Shown one piece after another: positions 44,242 through 57,010 of a stretch of DNA of 64,000 nt. The notes below the pieces were generated by a model. It saw only the letters and a program-made list of their open reading frames with translations. It was not told the origin of the DNA and ran no database searches. The DNA lies in NCBI GenBank assembly GCA_019925795.1, contig CM034313.1:20138932-20202931 (forward strand), read 5' to 3'. The stretch comes from Dendrobium chrysotoxum. Its lineage: Eukaryota > Streptophyta > Magnoliopsida > Asparagales > Orchidaceae. The position numbers were made by a program, and so were the translations under genes. The stretch's first letter is position 1. Each line of letters starts with the position of its first letter.

Positions 44242-44246
44242 CAAAA
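44242..44246. repeat. Target site duplication CAAAA, right
   Basis: This is the partner of 33517-33521, directly outside the 5' LTR. Confidence 0.85.
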
Positions 44247-45984
44247 TACTTCCAAACACATGCTACTCTGTTAAAAATAAAAAATTTCAAATATTTACCT
44301 TATTCTATTCAAGTCAGAGCATGTAGAATGGAACTCTGTAAGGGTTTGACCTACATTATCCTTGTTTGACCTAATTCAAAGGTTGACATGGTCAATCCTT
44401 AACTTGAGAAGCTAGGGTTGATGGATTTGTTATGTGACGCACCTAAGGTGAGGATTTAGACATGGATTAAAATGGACAGACCAATGTCAAATGTGATGTT
44501 ATATTCTAGGCATATAGGGTGTGAGTCATGGTTCAACTTTTGTTTTGGATTGACCAATGCTTACTTTAAGGTTTAAAAGAGTTTAGGGGAGTTTATGTAG
44601 ACTTTAAGGAGTTTGGGGGTTTAATTGCTAGGTTTAGGTTAATTAGACTAGTAACCAAAGTCAAGGCAGGGTATCTCAGGCATGAATGAAAATGGGGTGT
44701 CATCCTATGGTTAAATAGGATTGGACCTAAGGTCTTGGGTTACCTATACTGGCGTAGGTATGATCCTAGGCGGATTTAGACTGACTATAAAGATTTGAAC
44801 TTATGATGTAGCAGGCATGAATAAAAATTGATAACCCAGGGTAGGAAATTTATAGTTGGGTCCCTACTACTTGATAAAGGGTAATGTCACGTTATAGAAA
44901 TATAAGTGTTAGCTTGAAGTGAATTTTAAGAATTTTGATTTCAATGACCTCAGCTAAAAATGAGGTCAACAGCTTCCAAAAAAACTCCCTATCATTAACA
45001 TAATATGTTAAATGATTAATGTCATAATTATTCGACAAGTTCTACAATAGTAGTCAACTACCTAACGCAGCTCTCTATTTTTTTCATCCAGAGCTTGGTT
45101 CTAGTCAAAATACTGTTAAAACTTGCCATTTTAAATATTAATAAATATAAATAGCAATTTTACATATAATAAAAAATAATCTTTTAAAATTAAAGTAGCA
45201 CCTTACTGTTCGAAACTGAAATCAATTATATTTTAAGTTAAATTTAACTAAGAATATCTTAAGCTACATTTTTTATTAGGCTGGAGTAAATATTTTGAAA
45301 GTAAATTCCAACATAAAATAATAGAATTAAATAAGATTTATTTATTTATACATTTTTTAATAAAAACAACTAAAATGGTAAATTGTTAAATAAGGATTAC
45401 GACGAACTATAAATTATTAAATCGAGCATACAAGGTTTCCCTATTAGAAAGCAAAAAGAACGACAAATTTAAAAGACCATAGAAAGTTCTCTTAGGTTTC
45501 TCATTTCTCATTGCATGCAATTATTAATGATTTGTACAACCAGTCATCTACTTTCTCGAAAGCGTACCGTGAAGCGTGGCTATGTGAGTTTTGAGCCACT
45601 TGGCCATACGATGAGCACAAATATTTAAAAGCTTATTCCTGTCAAAATCAAATCTTTAGAAAGGACAAGGAATGAATACTTTAGTCACCGGTTGAACCCA
45701 ACTAGGTTTCTTTCATCTCTTCATATTCGTAAAACGCTCAAGACTTCGAACATTAATTGACATATGTTGCATGGACATGCATGTCTTAAAATTAAACAAA
45801 ATTCTTGGCCATTCTAAAAAAGATTGGTTTGTCGACAATTTCATCTGATTTTTTTATGTTGATCTTTAGATGATTCAGTGTATTATTCAAATTGCCACTC
45901 ATACATAGCTGCTGCATGTAGGTAATGTTTGATACCTGTAGAAGTTTCCATATATATGTCAAAATATAATTGATTTTTTCCTTT
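44247..45984. other. Non-coding flank of the copia element
   Basis: No open frame or domain of note is present. Words such as GTTTGACCTA, GGTTGACATGGTCAA and CTAGGGTTGATGG suggest decayed LTR sequence, possibly the continuation of 32281-33516, into which the copia element inserted. Further right the sequence is AT-rich. Confidence 0.3.
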
Positions 45985-46179
45985 TTTTCTTTTTTTTGAA
46001 GAATTACAAATTGCATTAAATTCAGGAAAAAAAATTTACAAACTAGAAAGGAAGTAAGAATAAAAGGCTTCCATTTTCTAACATTGGAAAATGAAACATT
46101 TTGAAAAGCAAATAAAGCAAAAGAAATATATATTTTCAAATGTCATAATGGAAATGAGATCCACTACTCCTCACTTTAC

Positions 46180-46700
46180 ACCAATTGGGGTTTTGGAGAC
46201 ACCAAATTTTAACAACCTAATAGGTTCATTAGTATCCCAGAGTTCCCAATCAGGTAAAAAGTAAAAACTAGGAAAAGTCTCAAACTCCATTACTCTAATT
46301 TCATAATGCAAATAAAAAACAATGCTGAAAACATCAGTTCCAAGCATCGATATTGCCACCTACTCTCTACTAGGGCCAGAATTTATGATAAGCATCATCG
46401 AGGTCAACAATCTAACCAACAGGAAATTTACCCTTGACACCACTTTACCACTTATCCTATATAAGTTTTCAATAGCCCCTAAGAGCTTGATCTTCATTCT
46501 TGCTAGAACAGACTTCCCCTTAGTAGATTCAGTATTGCTCAAAGAAAAACAACAATTCTCTATAAAGATTACAATGAACTCAAAATCTAATTCTGCAGCC
46601 ATGTAAATACACTGGAACTTCTCAGCTTCTACTGCTCTTGTACCTGAAATCTTTGCTCCCTTAAAGCCTACTACACATAAGCCTTAAACTTAAAAGAAAA
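46180..46700 (-). pseudogene. LINE C RNase H fragment
   Basis: Minus-strand sequence around 46650-46360 reads AVEAEKFQCIYMAAELDFEF followed by FIENCCFSLSN. This resembles the helix of L1 RNase H domains (AE..A...AAELA..., then an ESD-like motif), but the acidic residues are partly lost. The next open frame (46359-46171) includes FPSFYFLPDWELWD, perhaps the C-terminal end. The assignment is by pattern and is moderate. Confidence 0.45.
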
Positions 46701-46909
46701 ACACACTAACATCAATTAGCTTTAATGGGATGATATCCCACTTCAAGCCAACAATAGAACATCTAGGAATTCCCAAACTATCTTCCTTGGATGATCCAAC
46801 AAAGGCAACGGAATAGTTGCAATAATGCCTACATTCAGAATCGAATCCACTTCAAAGCCCATTTGCTTCTTGCAGGCTCCAAAATATAATTGATTGCATC
46901 ATTTAACTA

Positions 46910-49305
46910 AAGGAGATGCCTTCCCAATAGTTAATCTTTTTTTAGGAACCACTTTAATAGGTCCTAATTGCCTCAATTCTTTACTAATCTTTGCATTTTT
47001 GATAGAAGATTTAGCCATCTCATAATTAGATGGTTGGAAATAATTGGAATTGCAATCTGAATGATGTTGGATGCCGACTTCTTATTATTTTGTTAATCAG
47101 GAATTCTTATAATTCTTTTAGAAGACATTCCAAAAGCAAAACTTTGAACAAATTCTTCAAACGAAGGAGTGTTCAATATTGTTGATAAATCCTCAATTTT
47201 TTATGTAGCCGAAACTGCATTAAAGATAGAAGAACCATCTTCAATGCCTGGAAAATCATCAACATCTGGTGCATACGAAATTGTACTCTGTGATAAATGT
47301 ATTCTCACCTTCTTGTTAAATTCTTCATTATTAGCATCTTCAACAACAAAATCAACACTTTATCAGTTTTACAAGAAGCATCAACTGGTTTCAGAAATTT
47401 TGCTTGTGCATCTTTAACAGAATCCTGAATAGACTTTACAAACTTTTGATTGTCATCACTGTTTTCAACTTTATATGCAACAATTTGATCTTCATCGTCA
47501 GCATATTCAATTGAACATTCTAAAAAATTTGCTATTTTTGGAACATCTATAGCGTCTCATCATCTACAACATCTGATTTTTTATCAAAAAAAGTTTTCAA
47601 AGCTCCATCAATGCCGGTAACATTTGCATTCTCTGGAATCTCTCCCTCTACTAAAAATCCTTTACTATCAGAAACTTAAACTGAATTAAAAGGAACACCC
47701 ATTGATTTCATAGGAAAAGCATTAGGCTTAATTTCATCATAAGAACCAAAATTTACTAAAACTCCAGCACTAGGTTTTTAGAAACCTCTTTGTTCTTAAC
47801 AGAGTATTCAACATCAGATTTTTCAACCTTCTTCTGATTGAGATTAGAATGCAATTTATAGAAAGTCTTCAATTTCCTCCATCCATAATTCACATGAATC
47901 CAAGGGCCATAGCTATTTGAATTCATAGAATTATTTATATATGAGAATTAACCACATCTTTTGGAATACTTTAATTAACATCAATAGATTGATCAGAGAT
48001 AACTCCCTTAACAACTTCTTTCGAAGATAATACCGAACCCTCATTCTACTTTATAGAAGTTTTATTGCAGTACTGTTGAGAGTGTCCTATTCTTCCATAA
48101 CTGAATCAAAATGAAGAAATTTTTTCATATGGAATTTTTTGAAAAATCTTCTTGAAGAACCTTCAACCTAGATACCATTAGGAAGTTGAGCATCAAGGTT
48201 AATATGATAAAAAACTCTTACAAATTTTCTTCTCCTCCAATTTAACATATTGCCATCAAAGAGCATAGGTATACCAACCTTAGAAGCAATTCTAACAATG
48301 TTATTTTCATCCCAACAGTATAACGGAAGATGAGGCAAATAGATCCAAATTGGTGAAACAAATTCTTTATTGATAATAGAGAAAAGTCAGGATTCCAATT
48401 CTCCATTTCAATAATATGGCCTCTTACAAACCATGAAACTCCACTAAAAATAACTTCTTTTACTTCCGAAGAATGAAATGAACAAAGAAACCAATCCATT
48501 TCAAAATTAGTCAGATGAAAAGAGCCAAATGTACTCCATTGCTTCCTTAGTTCTATACTAATCACCAAAAAAGGAATTGAAGTTCCAAACACCTTAATGA
48601 CCAAAGAGTTTCGAAGCCTAAAAATGCTAGCCTTTTCATTATCCTGATTTAATTTTATAGCAACACCATCTTCTAACATCTCAATAGTAGCATCAGAATT
48701 ACCAACTTTAATATAAGGTTTTCTCTCAGAATATGCAGATCCACTCCTCATACTAGAAAAATTATAATTAAATTCTTCATAAACAATATTGCAATCATTT
48801 AGCGAATCAAAATTTTTAACAGATGAAGGAACATGGCTCTTATCAGAAGAAATAGATTTAATATGAACATTTACTGGAAAACCAGAAATGATATCAGCTT
48901 TAATAGAAGATGATGAATTGATAACAACCTCAGAATACGAAATAGAATTTCTAAAATCTTTTTTGTAGAAGAAGCCACAATAAATTTAGCATTAATAAAT
49001 CCATTTACTCTTAATTTCAAATAAGATGAAGAAGTTGCCTCATAATTGTTAAATCTTTCTTGAAATCCAGCAACAAAATTTGATTTATTCGAAAGATTTA
49101 AAATTTTACCAGAATAATGTAGATCTTCAAAAGCTACCTCTTTACCCTTACCAAAATCAAAATTGATCTTAACAATATTAGATGATTTAATTACTTCAGG
49201 ATTATCTTTGATAATCAGTGGAGCTCCATAGACAGCTTTACCAGGGAGAATTCAGGAAGAAGATGGAATGATCATCAGCAATTATCGATGATCATCCACT
49301 ACCAT
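46910..49305 (-). pseudogene. LINE C ORF1 (DUF4283-type)
   Basis: The clearest part is the open frame 48751-48242. EDGVAIKLNQDNEKA is followed by FRLRNSLVIKVFGTSIPFL, LRKQWSTFGSFHLTNFEMDW and SGVSWFVRGHIIEMENWNPD, a DUF4283 domain close to those in LINEs A and B. The zinc knuckle near 48080-48120 reads F..Y..H..C, with two Cys lost. The C-terminal end (GPIKVVPKKRLTIGKASPLV, about 46955) is the usual ORF1 end. Many stops interrupt it. Confidence 0.78.
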
Positions 49306-50109
49306 AACAAAAATTCAAACTATTCGGGACTTTCTCACTCTAGATGGGACTTTCTCACTCTAAGTAAAACTCTACTTAATTGGTTATTTCCTTGGAAAGA
49401 AATATTTAGCTTATTTGGAGAGTTTTAATTTTAGCGGTTGAAATGAGGAAGAAGAGCATAGAATGAAGGACTTACAATTTATAGAGGCGTTTATTTAGTT
49501 TTCTTACACTAGTTTTCTCTCTCATGGCAATCTTTTTTATTGAACCAAGTGATTATTCTTTTTTGAATCAAATTTCTTTTGGATGTCTTCATTGAAGATG
49601 CAACAAAATGGCCTTAGATTTTCTTCATGTATTGTATAATCGAACATGTTCATAAAAGGTAAAGAACCGAACCTAATAGGTTTTAGTAATAATTGGTTAT
49701 CTAAAACTGTCATCCTTCTTTCCACAGCACTAACTAAACATGAAATGTGACTTATCGAGGTTAGATAAGTCAACGAAAGGTCCCTAATAGCTATAAGTAA
49801 TAGACTTTAGACTTTTAAAAGTCTCTCTCTTTAGTGGGGTTTAGACTGTAAAAATACTCACTCTCATCAAATCTAGAAAGCTAGAAGAGCTTATGCTCAC
49901 TGACACTGATAATGCAGAGACAAAATCTAGAATTAGCACATCATTTCATCCATAATATCAAGTAATACTTGCACATGTTCTCAAGGTTGACTTACATGTC
50001 CTTTTTGTGAACAATAGTAGAGATTTCATGCAATGAAAAAGAACTTTCCGGGCCTATATTGAACGAAAATTGGAGAGTTAGGCTAACTAAATGAAACATA
50101 AGGAAGTCA
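49306..50109. other. Non-coding sequence
   Basis: No recognisable domain is present. The right half may be decayed gypsy sequence leading into the RT relic. TCACTCTAGATGGGACTTTC repeats a neighbouring phrase near 49330 (a short local duplication of GGGACTTTCTCACTCTA). Confidence 0.3.
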
Positions 50110-53060
50110 GCAACCATACTCACCAAGCACATTAAGCTGGAAGTGAAGAAGTTCCTCAAGATCAACATAATCTGGGAACTCCAATACCTAGATAGGATTT
50201 AAAATGAGGTTTTTGTGCAAGAGATTACTAGTAAATCATGAATATAAGGAGACTTTGAAAAACCAAAATTTTCATGCCCAAATGATGGGCAACCTTTTCC
50301 AAGAATTGATTCATTGGTAGAAACGACAATTGGATTCTAAGAGATGAGTTTCCAAGATTATTTTTAAGGTGCTAACAGATCAAATCATAAGAAGATCAGT
50401 ATGAGAAGTAGTCCTTTATTATAGCGAAAGGTTTGTACTATTATGAGGCCATATCATTTATGCTCTAATATGAGGGTGACCTATCAAATGATAATGGATA
50501 AGGTCCTTAGGGAGCATAAGGATAGGAGCATCAAAGTGTACATGGGCATTATATACATTAAGGATATGAATGAGATATTCACCACACTCTAAAGGTAAAA
50601 TATGTGAATGAATCCCATTAAATGCACCTTTGGTGAAGGTTTTGAGAAGCTCCTGAGGTTTGTGTTTACATCTAAGGTTTTAAAAGTCAAACCATACATG
50701 TGAAGGTTATTTTAGAGATACAATCACTAAAGACTTCTAAAGATGTATATAGACTTCCTACTTGAGTAAAATAACTCAAATATTATATCTCAAAGCCAGA
50801 CAATAATTTCTTATACATTTTCAATGTATTGTGGAGCATTAAGAAATTTTATTGAAGAGAGGAATGTGAGGTTTCCTTCAAGAAGGTAAAGCACTTCCTC
50901 TCTTCACCACCACCAATAAAAAGTTATATAATAGAGGAAGACTCATGATTAAAACTTGGAGTTTGTGGGTAGGCCATTAGAATAGTGATTTCCTTTGAGG
51001 AAGGAACAAAATAATGGCCAATTTACTATGTAAGAAAAATTAGTTGCCATGGAAAACTACCCAATTTTGGAGAAACTTTCATGGATTATTGTTACTTCTT
51101 CTTAGTGTCTGAGACCTTATTTCCCTACTTATTCAATCCAAGAAGTCATGAATCATCAAATCTAATTTATTATCTCTAAGATAGAACTCTTAAGGTGCTT
51201 ACTCAAATAGTTGGTGCAGTTAAGTGTGTTCTAAATTTTCATATACCAAGACCAACAAAAAAGTGAAGGTGTTGGGAGAGTTCCTATTATGTTTCATCAA
51301 ACCTAGATGAGCAAGAAGTAACGACCAAACAAGGCAAATCATGGACCATGTATAATGATATAGCCTCAAGTGAACATAGAGTATGAGTAGATATAATCCA
51401 TAATAACCTAAGGAAGAAATTAAAACAAAAGTTATAAGTATAGAGTTTGAACTCACAGTTAATCAAGCTAAGTATGCAGCTATAGTTACTAGAGTGAGGT
51501 TCATTATAATAATAGGCACTACACATCTAATCATTTATTCAGCCTCTCAAATGATAATAAATTAATAGACAATAAATTTGAAATAAGAAATAATTATTAT
51601 AATAAAAAATATCTTTAAAATAAATATAGAGAATAATATTTTCATGGACTTTAGAATAAAATAAATTATAAAGAGTAAAATCAGCTAACTAATTTGCTCC
51701 AAAGGTGTGGTATCCAAGATGGGCAACTACCCTTGAAGAATAAATGACCCTTAATTAAAGAAGTGGAAGCCATGTAGCCAGAGAACAATCACCTAACACA
51801 TTGAATGGACTCTAATCTAGAGTATCATAGGATGAAAAAAATAAGCACAGATATCACAGATTAATGATAATTTAAAATTAAGCCTGTAAAGTATCAAAGA
51901 ATTAGGGTTAAGTTTTTTAGGCGGCCATCCATATCTATTAGGTGTATTATAGAAGATGAGAAAAAATCATACTTTAAGGAGTTACACTTATGTAATATGG
52001 TAGTCATAGAGAAACAACACTCACCCACCAAATCTTGATGCAGAAATATTTTTAGCAACTTTTGAATATATATACTAAAACTTTCTCAAAAATAATGCTC
52101 TAAATGCTAAAGTTTTGGTACCTATGTTGTTATAACCATCTCATAGGCTCTAACCATTATGTAATCCCTAGCCATTTATTGTGTGGTGTATGAACCACAT
52201 TGGCCCATTCTTACTATTAAGGGTATAGAGAAAGTTCAACTTGTTAATGGTAGATTATTTCATGAAGTGGATTGAATCCAAAACACTTACTAAGAACATT
52301 ATAAAGGACATCAAGAAATTTCCATGGTATGATATCAAAGGTAGGTAAATATTACGTTTTATTAATAAAAAATGGACCATAATTCATGGATAGAAAAACA
52401 GAAGGCGATTGCTAGTCAAAAGGCATTTTCCTCAAGTTCACTTTATTTCATCATCTAGAAGCAAAAATATAAGTAGAAGTAGAAAATAAGTAGATACTCA
52501 AACTCATTAAGAAAAAGTGGTGAGAACCAAATGTAAGTGTATAAAAGTGCTTCTCTCAATTTAATTGTAATTGAGAATAACTCCATCCTAGATGGTGGTC
52601 CAAACACACTCTCACATGGCCCTGGAATTACTCTGGTGGAGCTTAATTTATAAAGTTAGTTAGTGGTAGTAGCCACTAGTTATAATGAGGATATACTAAA
52701 TGAGTGGGAAGATGAAAGACTAGAAACAACTATTATTCTCTTTGATTAATTAGTAGTTCAAGACTTATTCAAGTAAGAATAATTAAAAAGAAGAATTCTA
52801 AAAGACTATAATTCTTACATTTAGGACAATTTTTTCCATCATGGAAACTTAGCCCTCTAGATGGTGCTTGTGGTAGCTCGCAAATTTAAGCTAAGAAGTT
52901 TAATTCTACATGAGATGGCCCATAAATTATAAGGAAATAGGTCAACCATGAAGCCTATCAATAAAAAACTTAAATGCTCATGGAGGTGCCAAGGACTTAG
53001 AATGACCAGAATTTAAAGATTTATTAGATAAAAGTGAAGTTCTTATACTGATGCATATAT
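50110..53060 (+). pseudogene. Ty3/gypsy (Tat lineage) pol relic
   Basis: This heavily decayed plus-strand pol has the order of Ty3/gypsy. RT opens with IKLEVKKFLKINIIWELQY (about 50130-50190). It continues with NMRVTYQMIMDKVLREHKDR then VYMGI where YVDD should be (about 50470-50560), and MNPIKCTFGEGFEKLLRFVF (about 50610). RNase H follows with YPILEKLSW and LRPYFPTYSIQEV (about 51060-51150). A second RNase H-like piece (SWTMYNDIAS..., FELTVNQAKYAA at 51325-51485) marks the archaeal-type domain of Tat elements. Integrase is seen as VDYFMKWIESKTLTKN (about 52245). Frameshifts and stops are frequent. Confidence 0.65.
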
Positions 53061-56000
53061 TCTCAAGAAATAATTTTATTTTATTTATTTTAATTCATAA
53101 AACTCCCTGGATGAGTGAGTTCATTATTAAAATTTGTATGAGGGCTCTTAAACATATGATAAGAAAATAATCAAGGAATATTCCCCTTATAAAAAGATAA
53201 TTAGGGAACTCACTCTTTCATAAGAAAATACCTGAAGAACTCATTCCCTCAATGACCGAGTATTCGAGCAACTTATACAAACAAGATATTAAGTTAATAA
53301 CATAGAAATAAAAATAGACGATCATAACTTATATAATCAAGGGATTATTATGTAATGATCTCCATTTTTGTTAGATAACCCATGTTAATGCCCCGATAAG
53401 AACCTTATATAATTTTTTGTGTTAATGATTTTTTTTTATTGGAGCATTATAGTGTTATATTGATCATTGTGGTGGTACTTCTCTCTCTGCATTATGGCTT
53501 CTAGGTTGAACAAAATAATGATGTTAGAGGGCTATGACGTTGGATAATGTAGCACTACGCAACACTAGCAAGATAAAAATAATTTTTTAAATAAAAATAT
53601 TTAAATCCCCAACAAGCATACCCAAACCCTCTCATTTCACTCCTTTGGCTAGGGGAGAAGTAACGTGTTAACATGGAGACAGAAGAAAGAGGAGAGAGAA
53701 ATTTCTTCACAAGTTATTTTTGTCCATTGTGCAAATTGAGAAAATTATTCATCTAATGGTAGGTGGCCTTAATCCTAGTTCTATTTTTAGTATTTTTTAT
53801 TTCTAGGATTTTTCATACAAATCTAATAAAATTTCACCACATAACTTTTGATTTGTTGTGGAAATAGTCATTCTATGTAGGTTAATATGATCATCTTGAG
53901 ATTTAACCAAGTAGTTTTGCAAGTATGGTGTTTCGAAAATAATGATATGTGTAAAGGCATATTGAAAGATATTTAGGACAATTACATTTGGTTTAATTTG
54001 GTTAAGAATGAAATGCATCTGCTACAACATATTTGATATAACATGCATAATTGATAAGATGCATCTAATCTAACATGCTTTTAGACATAATGATATAAGT
54101 AGGGCATGAAATCTGATAAAGCTATCTACTACCAAATAATATAGTAAAGTGATCCATGAGCTATTTTAATTTGATAGAATATGTATATGATATATGATGC
54201 ATGCTATTATAAAATATCAATACATGATATGAAATATGTGTGTATCTATAAGAAGATATGTTATAGATTTGATTCGTTATGGTTGGCCAAAGATATGTTA
54301 CCCTATATCAAAGAATGATCTGACATGCTTTCTCTTAAAAAAAGGTTTGTGATGTAATCCTAAAAGATGAGATTGGAGACATAATGGGAGCTTCATTGAT
54401 ATGATATGATAATCGTATGGTAGGATGTGATGAACACTTACATTAAGCCACTTGACTTATTGAATGAATAGACTATTGATTGATATGATTAATTCTTGTT
54501 TGGTATGGTTGACCTATAAGATATGAGAGAATTGATATAAGAAAAACACCATATGAACTAAATGTCCTAACTTGCATATTATTATATGATATGTGTACAT
54601 GACATGATTTTAAAATATTATATAGAACATAACATGTTAGGATAATTGCGGAAGTTATATGATGAGTGACAACTTAATAAATACATTCCAAGACTTATAT
54701 ATGTACATGATATAACATATAGGTATACGACACACTAGTATATGATATATATGAAGTAATATGATGTTCCATGGAATGGATACTGTATGATGTAACTAAT
54801 AGTGCTTATGATATAACTGATGATGTTCATAATAAGGATTTGCATAGATAATAATAATTTATATAATTGAGATACCACATGCATTAATAATTAAATTTAC
54901 ATATATAGACATAATACATTAACATATATCAAATATAGACATGATTGATGATTTTAAATAATGTTATATTTTATATGTTAAATTGCCCATGAAACCATGT
55001 TATTTTAGTCATGTTGTGCAAGAAAATTACAGGAAATGCATGACATTCCAAGTATCATATAGCATCAATGCATCAAACATTATACTACCATGACACCACC
55101 ATTGACACTACTGAAGTGCTCAATATAGACATGGACGCACCCAGTCTCTATTTTACAGTGTTGTAGTGTCAACGGAGTCAACGCTGCAAAACTCAGTCTC
55201 TATCTACACAACACCGCCACGATAATTTCTAACGTCGCTAAGCCTAGGGGAGTGCCAAGTGGATACCACAGTGCTCAACTATTAACAATGACACAGCACT
55301 ATAGTTATAATCGATAAAGACACAATCTACTAGTGAAGCAAGCACAACGTAGGAGAAAATTCTTTAGCGTTGTGGTTTAAGTTCATTTTATGGGCGCCAA
55401 AGTGCAAGTGACTTGAGCACCGCGATGCTAGAGTATATTTTCTATGTTTTTTTATAAATAGCTCATTTGTAATGTTAGTAAGGGAGTTTAGTCACTTAAT
55501 TAATTTTAGTTTTCATAATGCTCCCTAAATTCCCTCCCCTTAGAGAATTAAGGGAGCACTAGATCCACTTCATAAGAGTGTTTGGTCAATGTTTGTTGAA
55601 GCAATTCTGTAAGTTTAAGGAGGAGGGTAGAGGAGATCATTGAACCCTTCTGGTGATATTTTTTCTTCTACACTTTCTTTTTCTATATAATTAATAAAAA
55701 TAAGTTTGATTCACTTGTTCTTCATGTCTGCCTAAATTCTCTTGTTTTGGACAGATGGTGTAAATGAAATGTGGAGTACTAATGAATTCTCTTTATCAAT
55801 AATTTAATGATCTTTTCAATCTACCAGGTCTTCATTTAATATACAGTGGTCATTTATGTAGTTAATATTAGGTGCAATATGGAGCCTAAGAATATAAAAC
55901 AGGCACAACCAGGTATATTGGATTGGTATGATGCAACCACGCATATTGCTTAACATATACCAAATTTATTGATATGAACTATAATGAGAGGCTTTTAACA

Positions 56001-56526
56001 GTGCATATTTTACTTACTCTACTCAAATTTTCACAGGGTGACAGAATATGGGAGTTTATGGTGGTATTGAGGTTGAAATGCTTAATATGTCCTTTATCTC
56101 TTCATGCTCGACTGAGCGGTTGTGATGCATATGCTATAAATAGCATCAATATAAAAAAGAATCATTATGAAATATATTATATTTCCATTCCATCAATCCA
56201 AAATATTTTATCCAAATAGTATTTCATTTATATTTTTTTATTTTAAATTAAGTGATTGACTCTCCACAAAAATTTATTTTTATTGAGTAGGATAATTATT
56301 ATAATTATTATGGATTGTACTAGTATTTGCAAGTAAATATTCTTCCTCATGGGATCGATATTGTACTCTATCACTATATTACTTGATTTGGCAAGCATAC
56401 TTACATATCTTAAGTGATATTTTTATAATTTTTATATCAAAGAAAATATAAGCATTATTTAGGGATTGATAGAGCCCTAAAATATTTTCACAATTCTTTA
56501 GGTTACTCCATCACCCCCATCAAGTT
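53061..56526 (+). other. Non-coding, probably LTR sequence(s) of gypsy elements
   Basis: Three kinds of sequence follow each other: decayed AT-rich DNA; a block rich in ATGATATG-type words (54040-54960); and a block with dyad-like GC-containing words (ACAGTGTTGTAGTGTC, GGCGCCAAAGTGC, 55080-55440). The right end (GGGATCGATATTGTACTC, CTATATTACTTGATTTGGC, about 56350-56390) resembles the end of an Athila 5' LTR. It lies ~130 bp before the PBS at 56529. The left edge of that LTR is not defined. Confidence 0.4.
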
Positions 56527-56528
56527 TT

Positions 56529-56546
56529 TGGCACCATTACCGAAGA
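56529..56546 (+). promoter_or_regulatory. Athila-type primer binding site
   Basis: TGGCACCATTACCGAAGA is a decayed form of the TGGCGCCGTTGCCGGGGA site used by Athila/Tat elements, with changes mostly of C-to-T/G-to-A type. It precedes the gag relic on the same strand. Confidence 0.65.
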
Positions 56547-56642
56547 AGAATTTACTTTATTTACAAAATTTACTATATTGTTGAATAAATTACATAATTA
56601 GTCCTATTATATTCTTTCATTCTTTTATTTTTATTTTATTGA

Positions 56643-57010
56643 TTGCATAATTATGGTTGCATGCTTATAAGCCATAGAAAGGTACAAGTGCTAGATTTTG
56701 ATTTAGAAATTGAGAGAACCCTTTTAATAATTAGAACCACCAAAAAGATTTTGAAAATGGCTGACCCTGTTCAAGACTTAGATCATTTTAGAACTCTTAA
56801 GAATTTTGCAAACCCCATGGTAGATGAAATTCCTCAAAGTGTAAATACATCTGTCATCCAAGAGAATAACTTTGAATTAAAGCCTACAATTATTTAGTTG
56901 GTACACTGTTCTCAATTTTGGGGAACTCCCATTGAAAAATCCTAACCTACATTTAGCAATTTTTTTAGAAATTTATGCAACATTCAAAACCAACATAAGG
57001 AAAATTATCC
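56643..57010 (+). pseudogene. Athila-like gag, N-terminal part
   Basis: The open frame 56643-56897 contains DLEIERTLLIIRTTKK, KMADPVQDLDHFRTLKNFAN and ENNFELKPTII. A stop follows, then LVHCSQFWGTPIEKS and FFRNLCNIQNQH. This is the start of plant gypsy gag (RTLRDYA.., NNFELKP..IQMV, FGG.P.EDP, FLEICDT). The distal part is absent or unrecognisable. The Athila-like gag at 7200-8430 (minus strand) belongs to the same family. Confidence 0.72.

Larger units (their letters stand above)
45985..49305 (-). mobile_element. L1-type LINE C lacking EN and RT
   Basis: On the minus strand ORF1 starts at 49305 and runs to about 46910. An RNase H-like fragment and 3' UTR then lead to an A-rich end (T-rich at 45977-46000 on the plus strand). 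At ~3.3 kb it is about half the length of LINE B, and no endonuclease or RT sequence was found between the ORF1 end and the RNase H fragment. The 5' start (GTAGTGGATGATCATCG) is similar to that of LINE B, so the two are related. Confidence 0.7.
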
